A DNA stretch of 64,000 bases from an uncultured Oscillospiraceae bacterium (GTDB taxonomy: Bacteria > Bacillota > Clostridia > Oscillospirales > Oscillospiraceae). The first letter of the stretch is position 1. Every line of letters begins with the position of its first letter. The position numbers and the translations under genes were made by a program. Location of the stretch: NCBI GenBank assembly GCA_947625815.1, contig CANQPU010000001.1:111001-175000 (forward strand), given 5' to 3'. Below, piece by piece: positions 35,815 to 43,951 of this stretch. The notes beneath the pieces are model-generated. The model did not search any database and was not told the origin of the DNA. It was given only the letters and a program-made list of their open reading frames with translations.

Positions 35815-38102
35815 TCCAAAAGCCGGTTGGAGTCGTCCACATCGCCCGTTATGGCGTCGCGCCACGGGGAGGGCTTTGTGCGGATGGATATGTTCCCCCG
35901 GAAGACGCCCCGGGGCGGGGTCAGGGGATTGTCCCGGAAGATAAAGTTCTGCTGCATGTTGTCCGTGGAGACGCAGCCGGTGACGCGCAGGGGGCCGGGG
36001 TTGAAATTGTCGGAGAAGCCGGCCATAAAGTTCCCGAAGGCCACGCAGTTCTCCACCACATGCCCCACGGGCATACCCTCGCCGCCCAGCTTGAAGCCGT
36101 TGCCGCCGCCTCCGCCGTAGATGATGTGCTCCGGGTCCTGGGGATCCACCCAGATGCCGTTGTTGTAGGCCACACAGCCGCGCACCGTCACCGGCGCGTT
36201 GGGGCCCTTCTCCACCTTGTTGTAGAAATCAAAGCCGTCGTCCACGTTGCCGTAGGAGACGCACCCCTCGAAGACGTTGCCGGGGCCCACGCCGAGCTTG
36301 GGCGCGAAGCCGTCGGCGTTCATGTTCCGGGGATCCCGGTTGCCGTAGGAGACGCAGTTTTTGATAAGATTGTAGCTGGGCCAGGCAAACTGGAACCCGT
36401 CGGGGACGCCCTTTCCCACCACCAGGCCCGTCTCGTCGCAGTGGTGGAACTCACACCGCTCGATGACGTTGAAGCTCCCGCCCAGATCCGAGCGCTTGCC
36501 GGTGAATTCAAGGCCGTAGATGTGCCAGAAGTTGGCCGTGGAGGCCAGACACGCGTCCTTGAAGACCGCCTTCGCGCCCGGGGCGGGCCGGATCGTCTTC
36601 ATCTTGTCCAGAGCCCCGGAGTCCTCGGGCCCCAGGCGGAGCGGATCGGTGTAGACGCCGTCCAGAAGGTACACGGTCCCGCCGGGGGCGAGACGCCGCA
36701 CGGCCTCGGGGAGGCTGACGGGGTCGCTCTCGCTGCCCTCGGCGTTCCTGGCGCCGTCGGGGGAGGCGTAGATGAGATCGGCGCGCCGGCCGGTGGGCGT
36801 GCAGGTGACGCGGTAGGTCTCCGTGATGCTCCCGGAGGGGTAGTCATAGACACACTCCAGGTCGTTGACGCCGGCCAGCAGCTTCAGGTCCATGTTGGCC
36901 GGGTGCCGGTCGGTGAGCTCCACGGCGCCCAGAGCCTCGCCGCCACGGCTGACGTACACATAGCCCGTCTTGTTGCCGTGGAGGGTAAGGGTGTAGTCCT
37001 CCGTGGGGGAGGCGGTGCCGGACCGAATGAACAGCGTGGGGCGCACGTTGTTGTTCCGGGGCCGCCAGAGCTCTGGCTCGTCCCCGGTCTCCCGGCGGGG
37101 CGTGACCTCAAGCTCGATCTGGGAGAAGGTGGCCTCCGCGTTCCGGGAGGCGAAAAAGCCCACGTACATGTCCCCGGCGGAGAGCTGCTTTAAAAGATTG
37201 GCGGGACAGCCGTCCGGATAGACCCGCTCGGACAGGGAGCCGTCCGGCAGCTCGGCGCGGGCAAAGAAGCCCCGCCCGTCCCGGCCCAGCTCCAGAAGGA
37301 CGCCCTTCTCCCCGGTGACGATGGGGCAGGCGCCCCCGATGGGCGTCTCCTCCAGCTTCACGCCCACCAGGTCGTGGAGACTGGCGACGCCGCGGCGGCA
37401 GACCACCTGGGGGAGGTTTTCGTCCCGGTTCCCGCCCAGGACGCCCACGAACACCATGTTGGACGCCGCCGGCAGCTCCTGGAAGCTGGGGTCGAAGGGG
37501 TCGCGGCGGGCCGGCCCCACGCAGTCCCGGGCCATGATGCCGAAGCCGCACTGCTGGGGGGTGTCCCGGGTGCCCAGACGCCCGTAATTCTCCGCCTTCA
37601 CCCTGGCGCGCAGGACAAAATCGTCCCTGTCCGGGTCAAGGCGCGTGAAATAGTAGGCCAGCCCGTCATGGCCGCCGGCGATCTTGCCGCCGCGGCTCTC
37701 CACGGTGACGGAGCCATCGGGGTTCAGGCGCCCCTCGTTGCACCCCACCTTGTGCTGCCAGTCCGGAAGCACCAGGGTGGAGGTCATGTTCACGTCCGTG
37801 GACTGGCCGAAGGCACGGCTCTCCCATACTCTTTCGCTCATATCTGCCTCCTCAAAAAGTATTTCAAGACCTGGGTTTTCCAAAGCGCTGTCCCGCAGGA
37901 CGCGCAATATTCCCTGGGCGCAGGCCCCCGCGCCCGGCGCGTTCAGGACCCGCACCCTCACGCCGCTCCTCTCCGTCAGCAGATCGTGGAGGGCGTCCAG
38001 GTTCCTCCCGTAGTGTCCGGGCAGCTCCAGAGCCGCCATCAGATACGCGTGGGCCGCCTCCCGCCCGGTGAGCCTTTCACAGTCAATGATATAGTCCCGC
38101 AC
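35805..38102 (-). CDS. Barstar domain fused in frame to a family 9-like pectate lyase
   Basis: One 765-residue frame. Residues 1-87 match barstar. From Met88 on there is a beta-sandwich (about 105-330, GFGIMARD) and a right-handed beta-helix lyase with NADGFAPKL, GNVFEGC, NVDDGFDFY and NGFKLGGEG, the pattern of PL9 pectate/rhamnogalacturonan lyases including the likely catalytic Lys and calcium aspartates. The lyase has no signal peptide. An ATG at 37841 with GAGGAGG upstream could start the lyase separately, giving 678 residues. GTG start at 38102 lies 9 bases after the barnase stop. Whether the fused protein is made is unknown. Confidence 0.8.
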   Translation of the reverse strand: MRDYIIDCERLTGREAAHAYLMAALELPGHYGRNLDALHDLLTERSGVRVRVLNAPGAGACAQGILRVLRDSALENPGLEILFEEADMSERVWESRAFGQSTDVNMTSTLVLPDWQHKVGCNEGRLNPDGSVTVESRGGKIAGGHDGLAYYFTRLDPDRDDFVLRARVKAENYGRLGTRDTPQQCGFGIMARDCVGPARRDPFDPSFQELPAASNMVFVGVLGGNRDENLPQVVCRRGVASLHDLVGVKLEETPIGGACPIVTGEKGVLLELGRDGRGFFARAELPDGSLSERVYPDGCPANLLKQLSAGDMYVGFFASRNAEATFSQIELEVTPRRETGDEPELWRPRNNNVRPTLFIRSGTASPTEDYTLTLHGNKTGYVYVSRGGEALGAVELTDRHPANMDLKLLAGVNDLECVYDYPSGSITETYRVTCTPTGRRADLIYASPDGARNAEGSESDPVSLPEAVRRLAPGGTVYLLDGVYTDPLRLGPEDSGALDKMKTIRPAPGAKAVFKDACLASTANFWHIYGLEFTGKRSDLGGSFNVIERCEFHHCDETGLVVGKGVPDGFQFAWPSYNLIKNCVSYGNRDPRNMNADGFAPKLGVGPGNVFEGCVSYGNVDDGFDFYNKVEKGPNAPVTVRGCVAYNNGIWVDPQDPEHIIYGGGGGNGFKLGGEGMPVGHVVENCVAFGNFMAGFSDNFNPGPLRVTGCVSTDNMQQNFIFRDNPLTPPRGVFRGNISIRTKPSPWRDAITGDVDDSNRLLETV
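37842..38102 (-). other. Barstar-like RNase inhibitor domain (no stop codon)
   Basis: Residues 1-87 of the fusion. LPGHYGRNLDALHDLLTE matches the barstar core; the two aspartates that bind barnase (D35 and D39 of barstar) are kept, while W38 is His. The domain ends GLEILFEEA exactly where a free barstar would stop, then runs on as DMSERV into the lyase. Confidence 0.85.
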
Positions 38103-38111
38103 CTGATCACC

Positions 38112-38630
38112 TCACCACCGAACGTCCCCGTCCCGGACGGTGACCTCACGGAAGCTCTCGTAATGGTCGTCGGTGTAATAATACAGCCCGTCATTGGAAA
38201 AAACCAGCCGCCGCGACCCCCGGGAGCTCCGGCCCAGGGTGTCGATGTCGCACTCCGTCCAGACCCGCCCGTCGGCGTCCGGCAGGAGCCCCTCGTAATT
38301 CCCGAACCGGTCCCCGCCGATGGCGGCGCCGTCGCACACGTCCTCCACGGAGCCGCCCTCCCAGCCCAGGGCCCGGGCCTCGCCCTTGGTCATGTAGTTG
38401 GGCGGGAGCGCGCCGTAGGTCTCCAGGTACAGGACCACGTTCTCAACGTCGTAGTAGGATCCGCCCTCCTCAGGCAGGACCCGGTCGGAGGCGGACTCCG
38501 GCGGGGCCTCCGGCCCCTCCTGCGGGCCGGTCTCCCCCGGCGCGTCCGAAGGGAGCAGGCAGGAGCTCAGCAGCAGCGCCAGCACCAGTGTCAGCGCCAG
38601 CGCCAGGACGACCGTTTTTGAGCGTCTCAT
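38112..38630 (-). CDS. Barnase-like secreted ribonuclease (lipoprotein)
   Basis: A 172-residue guanyl-specific RNase of the barnase family. The N-terminus is a signal peptide with lipobox LSSC, then a Pro/Glu linker (about 25-55) and the RNase domain: YGALPPNYMTKGEARALGW, AIGGDRFGNYEG, WTECDID, SRRLVFSNDGLYYYTDDHYESF in part. The barnase catalytic residues Glu73, Arg83, Arg87 and His102 all have matches. It is followed at 9 bases by a barstar domain, as expected of a toxin-immunity pair. It diverges from the GH105 gene. Confidence 0.92.
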   Translation of the reverse strand: MRRSKTVVLALALTLVLALLLSSCLLPSDAPGETGPQEGPEAPPESASDRVLPEEGGSYYDVENVVLYLETYGALPPNYMTKGEARALGWEGGSVEDVCDGAAIGGDRFGNYEGLLPDADGRVWTECDIDTLGRSSRGSRRLVFSNDGLYYYTDDHYESFREVTVRDGDVRW

Positions 38631-38758
38631 CGTATCCCTCCCTTAAATCAATCATATCCCAAAATTCTTCCAAGGTCAATATGGGATGGCCCTTTATCTT
38701 CTTGATTTTTTCCCCGGCGCCATGTAAAATGAAGTCAGAAAAGAAAGGGGGCGGCGTA

Positions 38759-39955
38759 ATGGACGGAAAGACATCCGATCCGATCCTCGCGCGGGCAAGA
38801 AGGTACATCGACGCGCTCACGGTGGACTCTCCGGTGAACGTGCCGGAGGAGGTGGTGCGCGACACGGGCAGGTTCTTCACCTGGGACAACGAACACCGTT
38901 CCCCGGCGTCGGAGCCCTATCTTTTCGACTGGAGCTACTACACCGGCGTGGTCATGGAGGGGCTTTTCGACATCTGGGAGGCGGATCGGGCCGGAGGAGC
39001 CCGGGCATGGGACTACGTTTGCCGGTATCTGGACGCCCTGTTGGAGGAGGGGGCAGACGGGTGTGCCCGCCTGAGCCCCACCCGTGCCGGGTATGTGGAC
39101 AGCCATGGGGCGGACTGCTACAAGACCGCCTCGCTCATGCTGCGCGCCTCAAACGGCCGGGACAAGTATATGGACGTATGCCGGGAGCTCTACCGGGATC
39201 TTACGGACCCTGAGCATATCAATTCCGCCGGGCACAACATTCCCACCGAGTACACCGAGCCCTGCCTGGGCCGCAATTACTGGCACACCTGGCGGAACGG
39301 CCGGCCCCCGAAATACAAGGTCTGGCTGGACGGCATCTACATGCTCCAGCCCTTCCTGGCGCGCTTTGCCGCCCTGACGGGGGACAGGGCCCAGCTAAAG
39401 CTGGTGAAGGAGCGCCTTTTGTGGGTGGCAGATGTGATGCGGGCCCCGAACGGGCTTTACTACCACGCCGCCAACAGCCGGGAGGACGTGTGCGCCTTCC
39501 ACTGGACCCGCTCCATGGGCTGGTACGGCATGGCCATCGCCGATGTGGCGGAGGTCCTGCCCGGGGACCTGCGGCGCGCCCTCGCCCCGGCGGCGAGGGA
39601 CTTCTGCCAGGGCCTTTTGAGGTATCAGAAGCCCTCCGGGCTGTGGACGAACCTGACCGACCGGCCGGAGAACGCCACGAACCGGCTGGAGACCAGCGGA
39701 TCGGCCATGATCGCCTACACCCTGCTCAAGTGCGCGCGCCTGGGGCTGACGGACGGCTCCTTCGCCCGGCGGGGCGCGGAGGTCTTCGCCGCGCTGACGG
39801 ACCGGAAGCTGGACGAGGGGGGCCTTCACGACATCTATCTCAAGGCCAGCGCGAAAAATGAGAACAATTATGAGGACCCGGCCTACTACCTGACCGACGA
39901 GGGCAAGGGCGTGGGCCCCTATATCATGGGGTACTCCGAGCTTCTGCGCCGCTGA
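38759..39955 (+). CDS. GH105/GH88 family unsaturated glycuronyl (rhamnogalacturonyl) hydrolase
   Basis: A 398-residue (alpha/alpha)6 barrel enzyme resembling YteR. KVWLDGIYMLQPFLARF holds the probable catalytic Asp; WTRSMGWYGMAIADV and SGSAMIAYTLLKCA are typical. No signal peptide, so cytoplasmic. It would release the unsaturated uronic acid from oligosaccharides made by pectate or rhamnogalacturonan lyases, matching the adjacent lyase. The ATG follows AAAGGGGGCGG. A longer frame from 38588 overlaps the barnase gene and is not used. Confidence 0.9.
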   Translation: MDGKTSDPILARARRYIDALTVDSPVNVPEEVVRDTGRFFTWDNEHRSPASEPYLFDWSYYTGVVMEGLFDIWEADRAGGARAWDYVCRYLDALLEEGADGCARLSPTRAGYVDSHGADCYKTASLMLRASNGRDKYMDVCRELYRDLTDPEHINSAGHNIPTEYTEPCLGRNYWHTWRNGRPPKYKVWLDGIYMLQPFLARFAALTGDRAQLKLVKERLLWVADVMRAPNGLYYHAANSREDVCAFHWTRSMGWYGMAIADVAEVLPGDLRRALAPAARDFCQGLLRYQKPSGLWTNLTDRPENATNRLETSGSAMIAYTLLKCARLGLTDGSFARRGAEVFAALTDRKLDEGGLHDIYLKASAKNENNYEDPAYYLTDEGKGVGPYIMGYSELLRR

Positions 39956-39973
39956 AAAATCGGCGCGGGGGAC

Positions 39974-40002
39974 TTGAAAATATTCATTCTGTCGTGTATA
40001 AT
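39974..40002 (+). promoter_or_regulatory. Promoter of the OLE RNA locus
   Basis: TTGAAA (39974-39979), 17-base spacer, TATAAT (39997-40002). This is a strong sigma-A promoter and sets a start near 40009. Confidence 0.85.
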
Positions 40003-40008
40003 ATAAAA

Positions 40009-40670
40009 TCAGTGACGGCGCAGTATCCTAGTCGGAGCTGACGTTTCCCAAGAAGGGCCTAAAAATCCTTTGAAGGGCACATCGTTGAAGCCTCTTGTGT
40101 TTGCTTGGAACGCCCAGTTCCGGGTGGATGCTGGAGGGAGGCACGAAACATTTTTCGGCCTGCATCTTCAGGGCGACCGCTAATGGCATGGCGGCCCCGA
40201 CCCTGCTGGTGTGGAGACCCGGATACGTGGATTGGCGTACTCCCCATTGGGTCAGCGACCTCTCTACGTCCCGGGGTTTAAACCTGTATTGCGGTGCGAC
40301 CAAGGGTAAGACTTTTTGAGTTCAACCTGTGCTGTGTGCAGAGTAGCCTGCCTTGAGTGGATCATGCGGATAGAGGAGCTACGCGTGCCGTGCCCCGGCC
40401 AGGGTACGGGGCGATATCCTCTTGAAATATGCTCTGCAAAAGAGGCTAAAGAGACGTTTCGCTTCGCCATGGAAATCATCTAGGCTGTCCGATCGGGCGG
40501 ACAGGGGATTGCAGTGCGGCCTCAGTGGCGATCGGGTGACCGGCTTGGCAACAGCCGGAACGGCGCTTCAATGGGAAACCACCTTTACGGCAACGGAAGG
40601 CAGCGCCGGGGGAAATCCAACCCGACCTAAGCCGCAAGATTTATCCTGTTCGCCGCCGTCACTCTTTACT
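40009..40670 (+). ncRNA. OLE RNA (ornate, large, extremophilic RNA), probable
   Basis: About 660 bases without a credible gene, full of short complementary arms (for example CCGGCTTGGC/GCCGGAACGG region near 40540) and purine-rich loops such as GGGAAACC. It has its own sigma-A promoter, and lies directly upstream of a small membrane protein of the OapA type and of dxs, with ispA as the next conserved gene before the insertion. This is the known OLE gene order (ispA-OLE-oapA-dxs). OLE RNA binds OapA at the membrane. The identification is from context, size and structure potential; I did not score it against the Rfam OLE model. Confidence 0.8.
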
Positions 40671-40672
40671 TT

Positions 40673-40697
40673 TGCCGCGCTGCGGCATTTATTTTTA
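40673..40697 (+). terminator. Weak hairpin with T-run between OLE RNA and oapA
   Basis: TGCCGC, loop GCT, GCGGCA, then TTTATTTTTA. A short stem that could terminate most OLE transcripts and let some read into oapA. Confidence 0.6.
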
Positions 40698-40734
40698 CTA
40701 TAAGGCCCGAAAAGGCCCCACGCAAAGGAACTTT

Positions 40735-41271
40735 ATGAAACGAAAAACAAACATCAAATGGATCGTCGAGATCGTCCTGATCTCCCTCACCATGTCGGTG
40801 GTGTTCTCCTTCCTGTCCTCGGAGGTGCTGGACGGGGCGGGGTACATAGTGGCGTTCGTGCTGCTGCTGGCCTTCGTGGCGCTGGGCGTTGTCTTTGACA
40901 TCATCGGAGTGGCCGTGACCAGCGCGGAGGAGACGCCCTTTCACGCCATGGCCTCCCATAAGGAGCGGGGCGCCCGGGAGGCGCTGAAGCTCCTCCGCCA
41001 CGCCGAGCGCGTCAGCTCCATCTGCAACGATGTGGTGGGCGATATCTCCGGGATCATCTCCGGCGCCACGGCCGCCGCCATCGCGGCGAAGCTGAGCGCC
41101 GATTTCAGCCTCAACTCCATTGTGATGAGCCTTCTGGTGACCGGCGTCGTCTCCGGCCTCACCATCGGCGGAAAGGCCGTCGGGAAGTCCATCGCCATCA
41201 ACAGGGACACCGGTATCGTCTTTCTTGTGGGCAAGATCATGGCGCTCCTGCCGAAGAGAAAAAAGAAATGA
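40735..41271 (+). CDS. oapA: OLE-associated membrane protein OapA-like (DUF21-like)
   Basis: A 178-residue membrane protein with about four hydrophobic segments (about 9-28, 34-60, 98-118, 128-150), a conserved EETPFHAMASHKERGAREAL cytosolic loop and a basic tail LPKRKKK. In OLE-bearing bacteria such a DUF21-like protein is encoded right after the RNA and carries it to the membrane. The ATG 40735 follows AAAGGAA; a start at 40672 would run into the hairpin. dxs begins 15 bases after its stop. Confidence 0.82.
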   Translation: MKRKTNIKWIVEIVLISLTMSVVFSFLSSEVLDGAGYIVAFVLLLAFVALGVVFDIIGVAVTSAEETPFHAMASHKERGAREALKLLRHAERVSSICNDVVGDISGIISGATAAAIAAKLSADFSLNSIVMSLLVTGVVSGLTIGGKAVGKSIAINRDTGIVFLVGKIMALLPKRKKK

Positions 41272-41286
41272 CCATCGGAGGCCAAC

Positions 41287-43173
41287 GTGGAAATACTTGA
41301 CAAGATCACCTCCGGCGAGGACGTCCGGAAGCTTGATGAGGCGAAGCTTCAACCGCTGTGCGGTGAGCTTCGCCGATTCGTCGTGGAATCCGTGGGCCGG
41401 ACAGGCGGCCACCTGAGCTCCAACCTGGGCATCGTGGAGCTGACCGTGGCCATCCATCGCGTGTTCAACACAAAGCGGGACCGGCTCCTCTTCGACGTGG
41501 GCCACCAGTGCTATATCCACAAGATCCTGACCGGCCGCCGGGAGGCGTTCGGCACCCTCAGGCAATACGGGGGCATCTCCGGCTTCCCCAAGCCCTCGGA
41601 GTCCCCGGACGACGCCTTTGTGGCCGGCCACGCCTCCTCCGCCGTCTCCACGGCCCTGGGGATGGCCCGGGCCAGGACCCTCCTCCACGAGGATTACGCC
41701 GTTATCGCCGTCCTCGGCGACGGCGCCCTCACCGGGGGCCTTACCTACGAGGCCCTGTGCGACGCCGGCGCCTCCAACGAGCCGATGATCGTGGTGCTCA
41801 ACGACAACGGCATGTCCATCACGAAAAACGTGGGCGCCATGGCCCGCTATCTCTCCCGCCTGCGCCTGAGGCACGGCTATATCGCCTTTAAAAACGGCTA
41901 CCGCTGGCTGATGCGGCGCATCCCCGGGGGCAAGTGGATATACAAAATGACCCACCAGATCAAGCAGACGGTGAAGGAGGCCATCTTCCCCTGCTCCATG
42001 TTCGAGGACATGGGCTTTTCCTATCTGGGACCGGTGGACGGACACAACCTCAAGTCCCTCATCAGCGCCCTGAAGGTCGCCCGGGAGGCCCGGGAGCCGG
42101 TTCTTGTCCATGTCATAACCAAAAAGGGCAAGGGCTACCCCTTCGCGGAGGAGAATCCCGACGCCTTCCACGGCGTCAAGGGCTTTGACCCCGCCACCGG
42201 CGCGCTTCTCCCCTCCGGGGAGGGCTTCTCCGACGTGTTCGGCCGGGAGCTGTGCCGGCTGGCCGGGGAGGACGGACGCGTCGCGGCCATCACCGCGGCC
42301 ATGCCCTCCGGCACCGGACTTACGGAATTTTCCAAACAGTTCCCGGAGCGCTTTTTCGACGTGGGGATCTGCGAGGGACACGCCGCCGCCATGGCCGGCG
42401 GCATGGCGCACCGGGGCCTTGTCCCCGTCTTCGCCGTCTATTCCACCTTCCTGCAGAGGAGCTACGACATGCTCCTTCAGGACATCTCGCTGGGCGGAGA
42501 GCACGCGGTCCTGGCTGTGGACCGGACCGGCATCTCCGGTGAGGACGGGGAGACCCATCAGGGCAGCATGGATGTGAGCTTCCTCACCTCCATCCCCAAC
42601 ATGACGGTGTGGTCCCCGGGGAGCTTTGCGGAGCTTCGGGACATGCTCCGGCACGCGGTGCTGGAGGAGACCGGCCCCGTGGCCGTCCGCTACCCCAAGG
42701 GACATGAGGGGGAGTATCAGGACGGCGGGACCGAGCCTGTGAAGAGGCTCCGCGCGGGCGGAGACTTTACCGTGGTGACCTACGGCATCACCGTCAACGA
42801 CGTACTGGAGGCCGGAAGGATACTTGAGAAGAGGGGCATCGGGACGGATATCCTCAAGCTGGGCCGGATAAAGCCCCTGGACCTGGGGCCCATCGAGGCG
42901 TCGGTAAGGCGCACGGGGCGGCTGCTGGTGGCGGAGGAGGCCGTATCCAACGGGAGCGTTGGCCGGCAGATCGCGGCGGGGCTCGCCGAACGGGGCGTCC
43001 CGCTGAGAAAAGTCATCCTGAGGGACCTGGGGGACCGGTTCATCCCTCACGGCACGGCGCGGGAGCTTCGGCGCCTGTGCGGGCTGGACGCGGAGAGCCT
43101 GGCGGACGCCATAGCGGCGGACGCGGGGGGCCTTTCGGATGAGGGAGGGACAGATGGCAAAGACCAGACTTGA
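41287..43173 (+). CDS. dxs: 1-deoxy-D-xylulose-5-phosphate synthase
   Basis: TPP-dependent first step of the MEP isoprenoid pathway, 628 residues. Landmarks: GRTGGHLSSNLGIVELTVA, DVGHQCYIHKILTGRR, TPP motif GDGALTGGLTYEAL with LNDNGMSI, and the transketolase-like central domain DVGICEGHAAAMAGG. GTG start with GGAGG upstream. It supplies precursors for IspA in the same neighbourhood. Its end overlaps the tlyA-like gene by 20 bases. Confidence 0.95.
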   Translation: MEILDKITSGEDVRKLDEAKLQPLCGELRRFVVESVGRTGGHLSSNLGIVELTVAIHRVFNTKRDRLLFDVGHQCYIHKILTGRREAFGTLRQYGGISGFPKPSESPDDAFVAGHASSAVSTALGMARARTLLHEDYAVIAVLGDGALTGGLTYEALCDAGASNEPMIVVLNDNGMSITKNVGAMARYLSRLRLRHGYIAFKNGYRWLMRRIPGGKWIYKMTHQIKQTVKEAIFPCSMFEDMGFSYLGPVDGHNLKSLISALKVAREAREPVLVHVITKKGKGYPFAEENPDAFHGVKGFDPATGALLPSGEGFSDVFGRELCRLAGEDGRVAAITAAMPSGTGLTEFSKQFPERFFDVGICEGHAAAMAGGMAHRGLVPVFAVYSTFLQRSYDMLLQDISLGGEHAVLAVDRTGISGEDGETHQGSMDVSFLTSIPNMTVWSPGSFAELRDMLRHAVLEETGPVAVRYPKGHEGEYQDGGTEPVKRLRAGGDFTVVTYGITVNDVLEAGRILEKRGIGTDILKLGRIKPLDLGPIEASVRRTGRLLVAEEAVSNGSVGRQIAAGLAERGVPLRKVILRDLGDRFIPHGTARELRRLCGLDAESLADAIAADAGGLSDEGGTDGKDQT

Positions 43174-43948
43174 CGTGATCCTGACCGAGCGGGGCCTGTG
43201 CGAGTCCCGGGAGAAGGCCCGCGCCCTCATCATGGCGGGCGAGGTGTATGTCAACGGGCAGCGATGGGATAAGCCGGGGACGGCCTGCGATCCGGAGGCG
43301 GAGATCCAGATCCGCGGCGGGCAGAAGTATGTCTCCCGGGGCGGGCTGAAGCTGGAGCGGGCCCTGGACTTTTTCGGCGGGGACCCGGAGGGAAAGGTGT
43401 GCCTGGACTGCGGGGCCTCCACCGGAGGCTTTACCGACCTGATGCTCCAGCGAGGGGCGAAAAAGGTCTACTCCGTTGACGTGGGCTACGGGCAGCTGGC
43501 CTGGAGGCTCAGGAATGACGAGCGGGTGGTGGTCATGGAGAAGACCAACGCCCGGTATCTCACGCCGGACATGTTCCCGGAAAGGCCGGAGCTGGCCTCC
43601 GTTGACGTGAGCTTCATTTCGCTGTCGCTGATCCTCCCGGCGGTGAGGCGCGTCCTGACCGACGACGGCGAGGTCTTCTGCCTTATCAAGCCCCAGTTCG
43701 AGGCGGGGCGCGAAAAGGTGGGGAAAAAAGGGGTGGTCCGGGATCCGGAGACCCACCTTCAGGTGCTGGAGGACTTTTTGAAAAACGCGGAGGACGCCGG
43801 ATTCCGGGTGGAGAACGTCACCTGGTCGCCCATCCGCGGCCCCGAGGGGAATATCGAGTATCTGGGGCATCTTGTCAGCCGCCCGTGTGACAACAGGGCG
43901 GATCTCCGCCAGGTCGTCTGGCAGTCCCACGAGGTTTTAAAGGGGTAA
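43154..43948 (+). CDS. TlyA family rRNA methyltransferase/hemolysin-like protein (YqxC)
   Basis: A 264-residue protein with an N-terminal S4 RNA-binding domain (LDVILTERGLCESREKAR) and an FtsJ-like methyltransferase domain with CLDCGASTGGFTDLML as the SAM site and DVSFISL. TlyA proteins 2'-O-methylate cytidines in rRNA; in clostridia this is inferred. ATG 43154 has GAGGGAGGG upstream. It overlaps dxs and precedes nadK by 3 bases. Confidence 0.9.
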   Translation: MAKTRLDVILTERGLCESREKARALIMAGEVYVNGQRWDKPGTACDPEAEIQIRGGQKYVSRGGLKLERALDFFGGDPEGKVCLDCGASTGGFTDLMLQRGAKKVYSVDVGYGQLAWRLRNDERVVVMEKTNARYLTPDMFPERPELASVDVSFISLSLILPAVRRVLTDDGEVFCLIKPQFEAGREKVGKKGVVRDPETHLQVLEDFLKNAEDAGFRVENVTWSPIRGPEGNIEYLGHLVSRPCDNRADLRQVVWQSHEVLKG

Positions 43949-43951
43949 GGT

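Noticed and set aside
40009..40670. RNase P RNA, tmRNA or group II intron as identity of the large RNA
   Set aside because: The conserved cores of RnpB and tmRNA are not seen, there is no tag-peptide frame, and no intron-encoded protein. The oapA-dxs context points to OLE RNA.
40666..43422. A 918-residue open frame on the minus strand
   Set aside because: Antisense shadow of oapA, dxs and the tlyA-like gene; low-complexity composition and no ribosome site.
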